Origin: Pseudeuparius sepicola
Lineage: Eukaryota > Arthropoda > Insecta > Coleoptera > Anthribidae
Direction: 5' to 3'
DNA: 64,000 bases
Assembly (NCBI GenBank): GCA_963920635.1
Contig: OY987301.1
Location: 16,534,501 to 16,598,500 of the forward strand
Under the pieces are notes generated by a model. It did no database searches, was not told where the DNA came from, and saw only the letters and a program-made list of their open reading frames with translations. Positions 37,829 to 48,981 of the stretch are shown here, in pieces. A program made the position numbers and the translations under genes. Each line of letters starts with the position of its first letter. Position 1 is the first letter of the stretch.

Positions 37829-38017
37829 ATCTTCGCTACAAGGAGAATCGGAATTTTCGTTGAGAATTTTCTCTTGTATCTGCCGTAATGTAGCCAATAC
37901 CTCCTCATACTTCTTGCCTTTCTTTTGTTTCTTATTTGCGCACTGTTGAACACTACTCTTGCTATCGGTATCTTCTATAATTCGTTTTCTAATAGTTTTA
38001 TGCTTATCTTTCGGCAT
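37829..38017 (-). other. Possible first exon of an unknown small gene
   Basis: A minus-strand frame of about 64 codons starts MPKDKHKTIRKRIIEDTDSK and continues Lys-rich with a nuclear-signal-like KKQKKGKKYEEV, ending at a possible donor GAAGATAG|GTAAAC near 37829. It could belong with the frame at 37294-37630. No known family is seen. Confidence 0.3.
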
Positions 38018-38519
38018 TTCTACCTATCGATAAAAATTCGTTGTTTACTGGTCCGCACAAATAAATGCAATGAGGTATCTACGGGTGACCGGGGAGTTTT
38101 TTGCCTTCTTGTTACGGGTGCTGGTCTGCATGAGTCTATACAAACTACAGGGTGTAATAATCATGTAGGACAACAGCGCAGAATAATAACTATTAGTTCG
38201 GCTAAAACTTTAATTAGAGCTTATTAAACAATTTTAAACGCAACTTAAATGTGAAAATTTTCCTTTTACCGTCAATTTTTATTATCTTTTTCACTACATA
38301 TTTATACAGGTAGGTATTAGGTACGAGTAAAGTCAGATGAGATTTTTTTAACAAATTCATTCAGGAAGAGTTTCAAGTGATACTAAAGAAGGTGTCCAAA
38401 AGCAAACAGGTTTTTTTCGATGAAACCTAATCTTGACATATTTTCCACAAGTGCCTTTGTTACAAACTGTTCTTGTAAATACATCTCATTTGTAAAAAAA
38501 TAAAAATGCACAATTAAAA

Positions 38520-38552
38520 CCTGTACGCGATTACTGCAATCGCGTACAGGTC
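38520..38552. repeat. Short GC-rich hairpin
   Basis: CCTGTACGCGATT, ACTGC, then AATCGCGTACAGG: a perfect 13-bp stem. Role unknown. Confidence 0.6.
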
Positions 38553-38618
38553 GCTACGCGTCGTTCAGCCAAGAAATCGAGTGTGGAAAAGACACTTTCC
38601 GCAAGAGTTAGGAACACT

Positions 38619-38771
38619 ATTTTTTCTACAAGCGTGCGGAAAAGTGAGAAACTTTTCCGCACGCATTTACTTTTCCGCACGCATATTAGTTTAGAAAGTG
38701 TCACTTTTCCGCACGTGCGGAAAAAAATACGTGCGGAAAAGTGTACTTTTCCGCACGCTTGTAGAAAAAAT
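38619..38771. mobile_element. MITE packed with GTGCGGAAAAGT motifs
   Basis: The ends ATTTTTTCTACAAGCGTGCG and the inverse bound 153 bp. Inside and just outside (38581-38760) the 12-mer GTGCGGAAAAGT or its inverse occurs about eight times, including a back-to-back palindrome CTTTTCCGCACGTGCGGAAAA near 38703 (21 bp overall). Non-coding. Clustered sites like these could bind a transposase or a host factor. Confidence 0.75.
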
Positions 38772-39232
38772 ATTAATCGTTTTTAGGAGTGATTTTTAAG
38801 TGGAGATAGATCCACCGTTGTAGGAACTAAACTTGCACCAAAAAAGTAAAAATACCTAGGGATATTTATTTTTCTATGCGATTCAGCTTGTGTGATATAG
38901 GTACCTAAAAAGTGATATACCTAAAAAACTTGCATATTTTTGTTTTCTTCATATAAAATTTAGCAATAAATTAATTAGCAGGCGGCAAGCCATTATATGT
39001 ATTTTCTGTGATAATATGTATAAATCATTGACAGCTTTTATCGTACAATAAATACCTATTTTATGTGGTTCGTAAAACATAATATTGTATGTATAGAATT
39101 CGCTTCGATTTTCATTCGGGAATTATATTAAAATAAAGAATTTTTACTAAAAATATATTATATTAGTTTGATTTTCATTTGCACACAAGTCATGAAGTCA
39201 TTTCTCTCTTTTTCTCGATACTTCGTATACAT

Positions 39233-40202
39233 TTACAGAGCAATTCCGGTCAAACCCCTACCCAACAATTGCTGGTTCAATTGTTGTCCCAAGATTTGCT
39301 GTACGATTTGGTTCTGCAGCTGCCTCGGCACCTGCTGAGCCAGCAGTTGCTGTTGGATTTGTTGCTGCACCTGTTCGTCACCAAGTTGGCCCAAAACTCC
39401 GGTTTGGGTTTGTTGTTCAGCCTGTTGCTGGTTGACGGTCTGCTGAATCTGCTCTTGAGCCACTTGCTGTGTCTGTTGCTGGACTCCTTGGGTCAGCTGT
39501 TGTTGTAGCTGTTGCTGCTCTTGTTCTCTGGCTTGTTGTCTTAATCCCGCTAGAAGCACCCCTTGCTGTTGGGCGGCGTTCAGGGCGAGGGTACGCTCGA
39601 TCTGGGCGGGGTTGACGCCTTGTTGGGCGAGCGCCTGCTGCAGCTGTTGTTGGGCGAGCTGTTGCTGAATCTGCTGTTGAACGAGGATCTGCTTTTGACT
39701 CTCGTTGATTACTTCTATTTCTTGGATAGCCTGGAGTTTAGCCTGCTGGAGCTGAGCGAGAGCCTTGTATTGCTGTACCTGGATCTGGGGCAGCACAACA
39801 CCACCAGTGACGGTAGCTTGAACGTCGGCGTCGGCTTGGGCCTGTTGCACTTGGGATTGGGCCTGGGTCAGTTCTTGGGTCTGGGCTTGGGCTAATGCCT
39901 GGGCCAGTCCGATGTGTTGTTCCACAATGCCAGGTTGTCCCAGGGTGTTGATGCCTACTCCACTAGGAACACCTAGATCCTGTAAGAAAATTTTATTAAA
40001 TACATGCATTCGTGAGAATGGAAAATGTGTCAGCATTTACCTGTCCTCTGACAGACAAGGTGGAGGCCAGCGCCCTCCTGAGGGCAATGCCTTGCCCCCA
40101 GGGTCCTAAGGCTAATCTCCCGGTAACACCCAGAGGTTCCAGGTTGGCCCACGGGGCAGCCGTGGCCATGGCGATAATGCTAAGGACGACGAAGGCCTTC
40201 AT
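39233..40202 (-). CDS. Secreted glutamine-rich protein, paralogue 1
   Basis: Two exons (40202-40041 and 39979-39233) encode 302 residues. The start at 40202 is chosen because it opens the signal peptide MKAFVVLSIIAMATAAP; an upstream in-frame ATG would hide it. Exon 2 has about one third glutamine, with runs of QQQ and QQ separated by L, A, V and I in a pattern that could form coiled coils. A family core shared by all four paralogues is AQALAQ..TQELTQAQ followed by PQIQVQQYKALAQLQQAKL. No cysteine. It is head-to-head with paralogue 2 (44461). No known domain is seen. An extracellular matrix, secretion or adhesive role is guesswork; the family looks lineage-specific. Confidence 0.9.
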
Positions 40203-40260
40203 CTTTGCTTCTGCGGGATGAGCTGAGAAGAGTGTGTGCAGTTGTGGCACGGCCGAAAGT

Positions 40261-40280
40261 TTTTATACAAAACAGTTATC
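40261..40280 (-). promoter_or_regulatory. TATA box and GATA site of glutamine-rich gene 1
   Basis: On the minus strand GATAA (40280-40276) precedes TATAAAA (40267-40261), about 60 nt upstream of the start codon. The region up to about 40369 is almost identical to that of paralogue 3. Confidence 0.65.
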
Positions 40281-40369
40281 GGATCTTTGCTGGGATGATC
40301 TATTAAGCAGTTATTATTGCGTGAGATTTCTGCAAAGACATTAGTGCATCCTCTGGCGAAGATAAGATG

Positions 40370-40878
40370 TAAGCGTATGCTGTTGTTAGGGAAAGAATAT
40401 CGCATGATGTAACTTCGGCCGGCTATGGCTCGGATAGTGGGCGGTGTTATTGAACTCTCAAAATATTATTTGATAATTTGAGTTTTTTTTATCGAATGAA
40501 AAATTATCGAAATGGGCGAGTAATAAATGGAAATATTTAGTTTTATTTTGTTGATATTCTTTTCTGTTTTTAATAGAGGGGTAATAGGTATTTCTTAAAT
40601 TTGGCAATAAAATTACATTTCTCGACAAAACATAAAAAATGGTTGGAAAAAATATATACTTAACTATACCTATGTATTTTTAGCTCCTCGCGCGTGTATA
40701 AATAATGTCAAGAATAAATAATTCTTCAACTATAAAAACTTAAAGAACAATACCTATTTATATCACAATATTTTATATAGAGCCCCTTTGCCCCCCCCCC
40801 CTTTTTTCACCCAGTGTAAGCAATAAGGTATTATACAGAGTGTCTCAGGTTTTAATCGGGAAAATTCAATAGGCGATA
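40370..40878. other. Spacer upstream of glutamine-rich gene 1
   Basis: AT-rich, no gene. It contains an uninterrupted run of C at about 40789-40801 next to T runs. This would be hard to sequence accurately. Confidence 0.5.
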
Positions 40879-42080
40879 TACAGGGTGCACAATTTAGATT
40901 GATATAGCTTTTTAAATACACCTTTTATAAAAAATGTTTCAGACAAGAGCTTTTCAGTTCATCTATCTGCATATTTTGGTGATAATGAATTTTTTTGGGA
41001 GCCAGTCATTTAGTTGCTATAACAATTAACTTTGTTTTTTTTAAATGACACCGCATACACTTTTCTATTCAAATTTGGAATCAGCTTCTTTTTGTGCATA
41101 CGAAAATATAAAATTTCATTGGGGTTGCATAAGAAAATTTTTGAGAAAAAGTACGCCAAAATTTAAATTCGAGAGCGTTGCCTAAAAAGTAGGCCATGCC
41201 TAATGAAAATTTTGACATTTTTGCATGTAATGATAACTTACCGCCTACAGGTAAATCATGTTAATCTAAAATGTGTTTGTTAATAAATAAATAGGCACAA
41301 TAAATCAATGGTGCCTAAAAATCAATTAATCAAATGCTGAACGAGACAATGGCGAGACAATGGCCCAGTCTGTCGTAAAAACTACTATTATTCCTGATCC
41401 ATTCTAGAGGAATCAACGCTAGGTATTTCGTTTCTTATGCGCTGTTCTAATTCGACTCTATTTTAGGGACGATTTTTATACACCCCGGATTTTAGGTGTC
41501 CCCACAAGGAAAAATCACAAGGGGTAAGATCGGGAGACCTCAGAGGCCATTCTATGCCCCCTCTTCTGCCAATCCAAGATTGTAGGAAGACTTGGTTTAA
41601 ATAGCGGCGCACATCACGGTGGTAATAACCTCATTTTGCAAAAGATCCAAATACCTTTCGTCAGTCAAATTACCATTGATAATAAATGGACCTATAATGT
41701 GGTTGTCATAGATACCATTAGTTGCCACTACATGCAAAAATGTCAAAATTTTCATTAGTCATGTCCTACTTTTTAGGCGACGCTATCGAATTTAAATTTT
41801 GGCGTACTTGCAGAAATTCTAATTTTTCTCAAAAATTTTCTTATGCAACTCCAATGAAATTTTACATGTTTATATGCACAAGAAGAAGCCGATTCCAAAT
41901 TTGAACAGAAAAGTAAAAAAAAAACAAAGTTGGTTGCCATAGCTAAGAAATGACTGGCTCCCGAAAGAATTAAGATCACAGAAATATGCAGATAGATCAA
42001 CTGAAAAACTCTTGTCTGAAATATTTTTGGTGTAGGTATTTAAAAAGTTATTTATTCCATCTAAATTGGGCACCCTGTAT
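40879..42080. mobile_element. Foldback transposon with TACAGGGTGC ends
   Basis: The ends TACAGGGTGC and GCACCCTGTA type, flanked by TA, have arms of about 350 bp: left 40879-41231, right 41725-42080, both containing TTTTGACATTTTTGCATG-type sequence. The centre holds a decayed transposase. Its TA target and IS630-like transposase place it near Tc1-mariner. Confidence 0.75.
41340..41735 (-). pseudogene. Decayed DUF4817-associated (IS630-like) transposase fragment
   Basis: Minus-strand frames encode IIGPFIINGNLTDERYLDLL, then after stops and shifts WIGRRGGIEWPLRSPDLTPC followed by DFSLWGHLK and VYKNRP. This is the C-terminal catalytic region of an insect IS630-Tc1-mariner-like transposase. Stops and frameshifts make it non-functional. 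Confidence 0.75.
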
Positions 42081-42188
42081 AGTGGATATCACGAATCTTC
42101 ATCCATCCGTCCTACGTCACAATGGTCGACAATGGAAATTACATTGTCGACCATTGTGACATAGAGATGAAGATTCGTGATATCCACT
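42081..42188. mobile_element. Small foldback element abutting the previous one
   Basis: AGTGGATATCACGAATCTTC and its inverse bound 108 bp; the centre GTCACAATGGTCGACAATG also pairs with its inverse. It starts at the very end of the TACAGGGTGC element, so one may be inserted at the other's edge. Confidence 0.7.
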
Positions 42189-43399
42189 GTAACTCGCAAA
42201 GCTTCGTTTTCGCGATATACGGTGTTAAAGTTAATAAAAAACCTTATTTTTGTCGAAAAATCTCAAAACAACTTGGCCGATTCTGATAAAACTGGCTTGT
42301 TTTTAGTAATAAGTACTTTTCTAAAAAATCTGAAACACACATAATTTTCATTAAAATAAATTACAATAATAATTGTTCGAACTGATGGCCTTTAACATCA
42401 ACACATTTTATACAACGATGAACAACAGATAGTTTTTTTTATTAACTTTGGCACTCTGTATCTCTAAGACGAAGCTTTAAACATACAAGTTTATACGATA
42501 TTATTACGTATTGTTTTATAATTACCTACCCTTAAAATAAATAATTAAAAAATTCAATACCACTTTCCACTATAGGTAATTTTTTCCAAATGAATCCAGA
42601 CCGTTTACTTATGCCCTACATTCTTTGAAAATTTATAAATATAATAAACAAGATTATCACACGGTAATAATAATTGTACCCCTTCTTTGTTATTTTTATC
42701 ACCCTACAAATACATACAGGGTAAGTTGTAAAAACCATCGCAAACCAAACGTACGTTTTTTTAAATGGAACACTACAAACTTTTGGCTCTTTGAAATCTA
42801 TACGTTTTTGAAATAATTCGTTTTAAAATTTTATAGGTACTACAATTATTTAACTTGAATTTTTGGAACATGTGACAAAGACAGAAAAAATGTTTTCTTT
42901 TAACCGAGTGAATAACATAATAGAATTCTAGAATGTTAGGGACGTTTCCAGATTTTAGTGATGTTCATGTTCCCGAAATAAAATATTGAGGTAAGAATTT
43001 TGTTTTTGAACCGTTGATCTTCTATCGTTTGTCTTAATCACGAGATCCACAAATTCAAGTTAAATAAATTTCATAGTTCAACTTTGAAACAATTTTTTCC
43101 TATAGTCCATTCGCGTTTAAACAAGTCAGTAGACAACCACACTGGCCAAGGCGTGATCACCTCGTGATCAGCAGCGAGCTGCCCTGCTATTGGCCAGGCG
43201 GTTGTAAACTCGGAAGACGTTACGTGCTAAACACATCGCTTGAAATTTACTCAATAGAGAATTCTTTTGGACATGGCTTATAAAACGTCAAGCTCTGATA
43301 CAGATAGTGCAGATGAAAATGTGGCACACGGCACACACAAATAAATAGACCACAGGACAAAAACAATTCTCGCGTGATAACCCTGTAGGTAACTATATA
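42189..43399. other. Spacer, partly duplicated near 52190
   Basis: No gene. CCATCGCAAACCAAACGTA and the next ~200 bases (42736 on) recur at 52196 on, showing that the duplicated block carrying paralogues 2 and 4 reaches at least 1.7 kb upstream of the genes. Confidence 0.5.
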
Positions 43400-43867
43400 C
43401 AGTGACCGGCAGAAAGTTGGACACAAAAATTTAACATGATTTCGATTAATTTAAATTTCTAGCTGATAATCGAACAAACTTAAAGTTTAGTAGCAAATTC
43501 ATGTGTTATCCGATGATAAGTTGCGCTTGCGGTGTTTTGTTTTTTGTAATCACAGGGTGGTCGAAAAAAATTCAAAAAAGTTTTTTTTTTTGACTAGGTG
43601 GCTGTGACTTTAAATCTGACATCCATCTTTGATTAGAAACAACTTTTGTAAGTAAGTTTTTACCGTTTTTTCTAAATAAGGGTGTTTTATTCTTGAGTTA
43701 TTTTGACATTTTTGAATCTACCCCGTATCCAAAAAGAGATATTTAAATTTTTATATGTGCGTTTTGAGTTGGAAATGATGCACCAACTTTTATCAAGAAT
43801 AAAATTTTCTGACAAATTAATAATAAATAATGTTTTCCATTTGTGTCCAACTTTCGGCCGGTCACTG
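43400..43867. mobile_element. Tc1-like MITE
   Basis: 28-bp near-perfect terminal repeats beginning CAGTGACCGGCAGAAAGTTG, inverse at 43840-43867. It is 468 bp long and non-coding. The terminal CAGTG is typical of Tc1-like elements. Confidence 0.75.
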
Positions 43868-44391
43868 CCGTTTTTTTTTGTCTTCTGATAGTCTGCATCT
43901 TAAGTGTTTCTAGAAATATATAAATTAATTTTTATCTGCATCTGAAAACTGTTAAAAATCAAATATGAAAAATCTGGCTAAACTGCTTCTATTATTTTCT
44001 ATTATGTAAGAAAAATGAAACAATCTTATAACATGGGCCCTTATATACCAATTTTTGCATAAGTATTATTGCATTGGTAGATATTGTTTTATAACTCTCG
44101 GGAATGCACAGAAAATTTTTATTCAGTACATAATTGAAATATTTTCATGTGCTGTCGCCTAATCTACAAACTCATTATTTTCTTTAATGAACAAAGTCAG
44201 CTTTCAGCACTTTAGTCTCCAGCTTATGGCCTTGAGGCGAAAGAATCCATTAAATATAATGAACTATCACCCAATTAGTCAAGTTATCGCGGATAATCTC
44301 ACCTCTTTCCTGTAAACAAGCAAAAATACATGCATCCAAAAATCTCATGCAATCCTGCTGGGATGCAAATCATGCACCCCAACGAATCCGC

Positions 44392-44411
44392 GATAATTTC
44401 CAACTATATAA
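44392..44411 (+). promoter_or_regulatory. GATA site and TATA box of glutamine-rich gene 2
   Basis: GATAA (44392-44396) precedes TATATAA (44405-44411), 50 nt before the ATG. The preceding 130 bp is nearly identical to paralogue 4 and contains TGTAAACA, a forkhead-type sequence, and a second CGGATAATC. Confidence 0.65.
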
Positions 44412-44460
44412 ACTTTCAACGAAACCGAAAAGACACACACTAAGCACAGCTGTAGCCAAG

Positions 44461-46750
44461 ATGAAAGCCTTCGTCGTCCTCAGTTTTGTCGCCCTGGCAA
44501 CTGCCGCCCCATGGACCAACATCGGTCCTTTGGGACTTTCCCAAGGTCCTGTTATTGGTCTTGGGGGTCCTTTGGGACTTTCCCAAGGTCCTGTTATTGG
44601 TCTTGGAGGTTCTTTGGGACTTTCCCAAGGTCCTGTTAATAGTCTTGGGGGTTCTTTGGGACTTTCCCAAGGTCCTGTTATTGGCCTAGGAGGTCCTTTG
44701 GGACAAGTTCTGGTGGGTAGTCTCCTACCTGTTGGGATTGGCGCAATAGGCCAGGTAACATATTTGCTAGATGATATAATATTTAGTTTAATTTAAGAAT
44801 GTTTCAGAACCCTGCCACGATTGAGCAAGTAATCGACGAACAACCAATCGGCCAAATTGGAGGAGGTCAGATCGTGGACCAAATCGTTTTGGGGACGACC
44901 ACAGTGATTCCAAGAGGAGCTGCAGGTAAACATTAAAATTTCATTAATATTTATTTTTTTGTCATGCCATGGTAGTTTACAATTTAGCTTCTTGTTTTGA
45001 CAGGTGATATTCTTTTTGAAAATCATATTGGGGAATATCGAAAAAATTACATAACATGTAGGGATATGCACGATATAAAAATAATAAATCGCCAGCTAAC
45101 AATTTAAATTGTTTACATTTCAATTAAAATAAGTCAGGATAATTGCACATACAAGGACAATTTTCACAAAATTTTTGGATAAGAACATTACTATTAATTT
45201 AAATTTGAAAATTAAAATTTTTAAAGAATTTTTTAAAGAAATTATGATTAAAAAATGCGGAAAAATGTAGAAGTACAGAGTTAGTACGAACACATTATTA
45301 CTAATTTTCTAAGGGAAAGCATATCTTATTCTTGATATCTGATACCAAATGTATGATATAAAGAACCACACCACAAATAATACAACCTCAAATCAATAAA
45401 AAATATTTCACTAAATACTTTCCACTAATTATTGCTACATACAAATTTAATTTGGAATATCTACTAACTACAATAAAATAACGGATTTTTAGGTTTACTT
45501 AAAAACTCGTCCATCCTTAATTCATAATTAATTTTGGTGGCCATATTGCCGGTGCAAAATGCTGAAACTAGCATCAAAATCCTTAAGAAATCTAAGCCAT
45601 ATTCTATATTAGTAATCTTGTAAACTTTAATAACTGTTTAGAAATTAACAGCATCGCATATTGTTACTAAACATTCAAAAATTTTACGGTGATATATCTA
45701 ATTGTAGGACCTGGAGTCGTTTCGATCTTTGGTGCTAACGGCCCTGTTGAGCAAAGCATTGGAGTCGCCCAAGCACTCGCCCAATCCCAAGCCCAAGAAC
45801 TGATCAAAGCCCAAGCTCAAGTCCAACAGGTCGAGGACGACGCGCAAGTAGCCGCCTTGACGGGTGGAATTGTTGGTCCCCAAATCCAGGCGCAACAGTA
45901 CAAAGTCTTGGCTCAATTGCAACAGGCTAAACTCTTGGCCGAAGAGGAGATTGGAGCTATTAGTGCCAGCCAGAGGTTTGTGAATATTATTTTTGCAGAT
46001 TCTTCAAATCCCAGCATTTTTTAATTTAGCTGCTGTCATTGTTATTGTACCAAATGGCTCCGTTGATCAGAGTCTATCTAGTGGATATTTTTTGTTTGAT
46101 AAAATCGAAGAAATCTTAAATATTTGTTCACAGTAAATGTGTTCACCTCCTAAGTAAAAATATTATTTTTAACGGTTTTAAGTGATATATCGTGATTGAT
46201 ATTTTGATCCCCTAATAGATCTATTTTATGATTTAGACGAATTTTGGGTCAACAACAAATCCAACAACAACTCTCCCAACAACAGCTCCAACAAATTCTC
46301 GCTCAGCAAGGCGCAAGTCCCTCTAACATCCAGCTAGTCTTGGCACAGCAAACTGCCCAAAACGCCGCCCAACAGCAGCAAGGTTTGGTAGAAGGATTGA
46401 CTCAACAAAGTCAAGAACAAGCTAAGCAACAGCTACAGAATATCATCGCCCTGCAGGCGCAGCAACAGGCACAGCAACTTGCCACGCAGCAAGTGCAGCA
46501 GGCCCTCAGCCAGCAACAAGCCCAGCAACAGATCCAGTCTGGTATTTTGGGAGGAAGTGTGGCTAACGGTATCGTTCCACAACAGGTACAACAGCAGATC
46601 TTGGCTCAGCAGATCAGACAGCAGATTTTAGGACAGCAATTGGGACAGATCTTGGGTGTGAGCCTGGTTGGAAACGGTCTATTGCAGGCACCTGTGTGGG
46701 GCATCCGAGGTCAGCTCCAAAACCAAAGAATTGGACAACTGTTGTACTAA
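44461..46750 (+). CDS. Secreted glutamine-rich protein, paralogue 2
   Basis: Four exons (44461-44754, 44808-44925, 45708-45975, 46237-46750) encode 397 residues. After the signal peptide MKAFVVLSFVALATAAP come four tandem 14-residue units GPLGLSQGPVIGLG, absent from paralogues 1 and 3. Exon 3 holds the family core AQALAQSQAQELIKAQAQ and PQIQAQQYKVLAQLQQAKL. Exon 4 is glutamine-rich, ending in LLY. No cysteine. Exon 2 (NPATIEQVIDEQPIGQIGGG region) has no counterpart in paralogue 4. A polyadenylation signal AATAAA follows at about 46801. It is transcribed away from paralogue 1, 4.3 kb distant. Function unknown. Confidence 0.9.
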
Positions 46751-46807
46751 AACGTTTGCACCACCGCTGACCTGATTCATCAATTGTACGTTTTTGTAAA
46801 AATAAAT

Positions 46808-47409
46808 AAAAATATTTTACCATATCGATGACTTCTGTTTTCAGTCACAAATTATAAAAGATTAATAATTATTTAAAAACATTTCTAACGTCCAAACTAA
46901 TTAAATATTTAATTGGGCTTTTCGCCACAAAAACCTGAACCAAAGTGACTAAAAGATAACTTTTTCAAGTTGCCATCAAATGCTGAACATCAAGAAAACG
47001 AAAATTTGAACGTTAACTCAAAAAACAACTTAAATAACAACTTTCGGAGAATAAATCTTTCTCCTTTCTCAAAGATATTGTCAAGTCAAAGTGAAATGAG
47101 AGAATCAGTTTGGTTCAGGCAAAGATCATGATATTATGATCTTATTAGTTCAGGTTTCTGATGAAATGGATCTGTTTGAGCCACAAAGAAATTTCCGACA
47201 ATTTTTTAGATGATTAAAAATTTCAATGAAAATGTTATTTGAAAAAAAAAAGATATGTTTCAGAGAATTAGAATGGCAACGTTATTTAATAGGTGTGTGG
47301 AAAATAGTTTTTTTAAATAACTTTTTGGCCATATTCGCGGCAAGTAAATTTTTAGAATATTCTAGTTTTTTTAAACTTACCTAATTTTACCTAATTTCAA
47401 AAATTTATA
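46808..47409. other. Spacer 3' of glutamine-rich gene 2
   Basis: No gene. TTTTCGCCACAA near 46920, 47778 and (inverted or similar) near 49400 marks a repeated sequence that flanks the 47.9-49.0 kb element. Confidence 0.4.
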
Positions 47410-47416
47410 CTACAGG

Positions 47417-47677
47417 CACAGGTTAAATAGCTTCACAACAGAAGCGTCCATAAAGACATGTGTCAAAAGGATGCTCGCTTTGACGCGAAATATCTTCTAA
47501 AGGGATAAACATTGTGCATTTTATTTGATTTTACATTAATCCACATTGCAAAGAGATTGTATTAGTACCAAATTTATATATAAGGTACTGGTTATTTTTC
47601 TGTAAATTGAAATGGAGGCTCACTTATTTTTTACACGTCTTTATGGACGCTTCTGTTGTGAAGCTATTTATTCTGTG
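47417..47677. mobile_element. MITE, CACAG family, 261 bp
   Basis: 41-bp terminal inverted repeats beginning CACAGGTTAAATAGCTTC, with a perfect 7-bp target duplication CTACAGG (47410-47416 and 47678-47684). Non-coding. It shares ends with the 34-bp copy at 37709. Confidence 0.85.
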
Positions 47678-47886
47678 CTACAGGGAATTGTAATTTGAAG
47701 GCCCAAAATTTCTTCAAAAATCCCCTTTTCTTTTAGAAAATTTTGTTATATTCATTTAATTTTTAATTTAGTTTTTCGCCACAAGAACTGTTAAATAAGC
47801 TCTAGCGCTTTGTCAGAGGTTAGTTCAGTTCAGTTCCAATTCATACAATGAAGGTTATGAGATGTCATCCTTGTAGAAGATATCAC

Positions 47887-48981
47887 GTCATCGTCATTTT
47901 TTAATCGTAAGCCCCACTTTTGATAGCGCCATTTGAAAGAGCTCATTTTTCTACATACAGGACGATGATTTTTGCATAGGTTACACAATATTTTTATTTG
48001 AGAAAACAATATTTCGTTTATTTTTACAATTTATTTATTTTCTTATGTATTTGTAAATTTATTTAATTCTAAGAAGAACAGTTAAAGTAAATAGACCAAC
48101 AAATGGTGGCAAATGAGAAAAAGTGCCTAATCAAAATAAATGTTCGAAATGCCTAGCATTTACTTGCTGACAATGAGCAAGACGATATTCAAATTCTCTT
48201 ATTACATCAATTGATATTTGGGAAGGTATCAGCCCGATTTCCTCCATAATTCTAGTTCAAATCCTCATATAATTGTCCCTCACCTACCAATCCATCCGTT
48301 CGGGAAAATGGTAGGTACTGATGTACAATTGCAGGTATTATGTTCATTTGCTGCAACTACAAATATTACAATGTGTTGTGAATGTTGGAGTAGGTGAATT
48401 GTGTACCGATGCCATTTATTCTTTTTTAGATATTTTAAAACAGAGTATTGACTAATTGAGTGCTGCAATGTGATTTCACGACTTAATTTGTGAGGATTTT
48501 CTTCTAGTTTAATAAAACATATGCTATTGTTTATTTTCAGAAATTACCGGTCGACCTTTTAAGTTATCTTTTACATGGCCCAACTCCCTAAATTTTATCT
48601 CTATCTTACCTACTGTCGATCGCGTAATTGGTCGATCTGGGTACTTATTATTAAACAGGTCACAAACTTCTTTTTGTGTCCGGGACCTGTTTTCATAACC
48701 AATCATCATCAAAATCTTTATTCTTTGGGTACGTGCCATTTTTATATTATTTGAGTCACGCAAAATACCAGCACAGAGTAAACCAATAAAAAAACAAAAA
48801 GTGATATTAGTCAAAATTTGTTGGTTGTTAGAATTAGTAAATATATTGTAAAAAATAAGAAATATTTTTTCTCAAATGTTGTGTAACCTATACCAAAAAT
48901 CATAGTTCTGTATGTAGAAATATGAGTTCTTTTAAATGGCGCTATCAAAAGTGGGACTTACAGTTAAAAAAAGGACGATGA
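47887..48981 (-). mobile_element. DUF4817-type DNA transposon, internally deleted
   Basis: Inverted arms of ~120 bp start GTCATCGTC and end GACGATGAC; segments such as CACTTTTGATAGCGCCATTT and ATTTTTCTACATACAG pair with the other side. The centre encodes pieces of a transposase on the minus strand. Same transposase family as the element at 40879. Confidence 0.75.
48150..48814 (-). pseudogene. DUF4817-type transposase, internally deleted
   Basis: In the minus direction: a DUF4817 helix-turn-helix (RTQRIKILMMIGYENRSRTQ then FNNKYPDRPITRSTVGKI and GRPV), next SVLKYLKKNKWHRYTIHLLQ, then FPNGWIGR joined directly to the C-terminal part ending NARHFEHL. The acidic catalytic motifs between are missing, so a deletion of roughly the middle of the gene has occurred. 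Frames are not continuous. It could bind DNA at most. Confidence 0.75.

Noticed and set aside
38581..38771. CRISPR-like array
   Set aside because: Repeats occur in both orientations with irregular spacing inside a foldback element, in a eukaryotic genome.
39179..40221. Leucine-rich open frames on the plus strand opposite glutamine-rich gene 1 (and the same at 49559-50820)
   Set aside because: They are the antisense of CAG/CAA glutamine codons (CTG/TTG leucine) and have no start context or splice support.
44440..44689. Repeat-rich frames overlapping exon 1 of glutamine-rich gene 2 (GKSQRTPKTNNRT and WDFPKVLLLVLG types)
   Set aside because: Shadows of the 42-bp tandem repeat in other frames.
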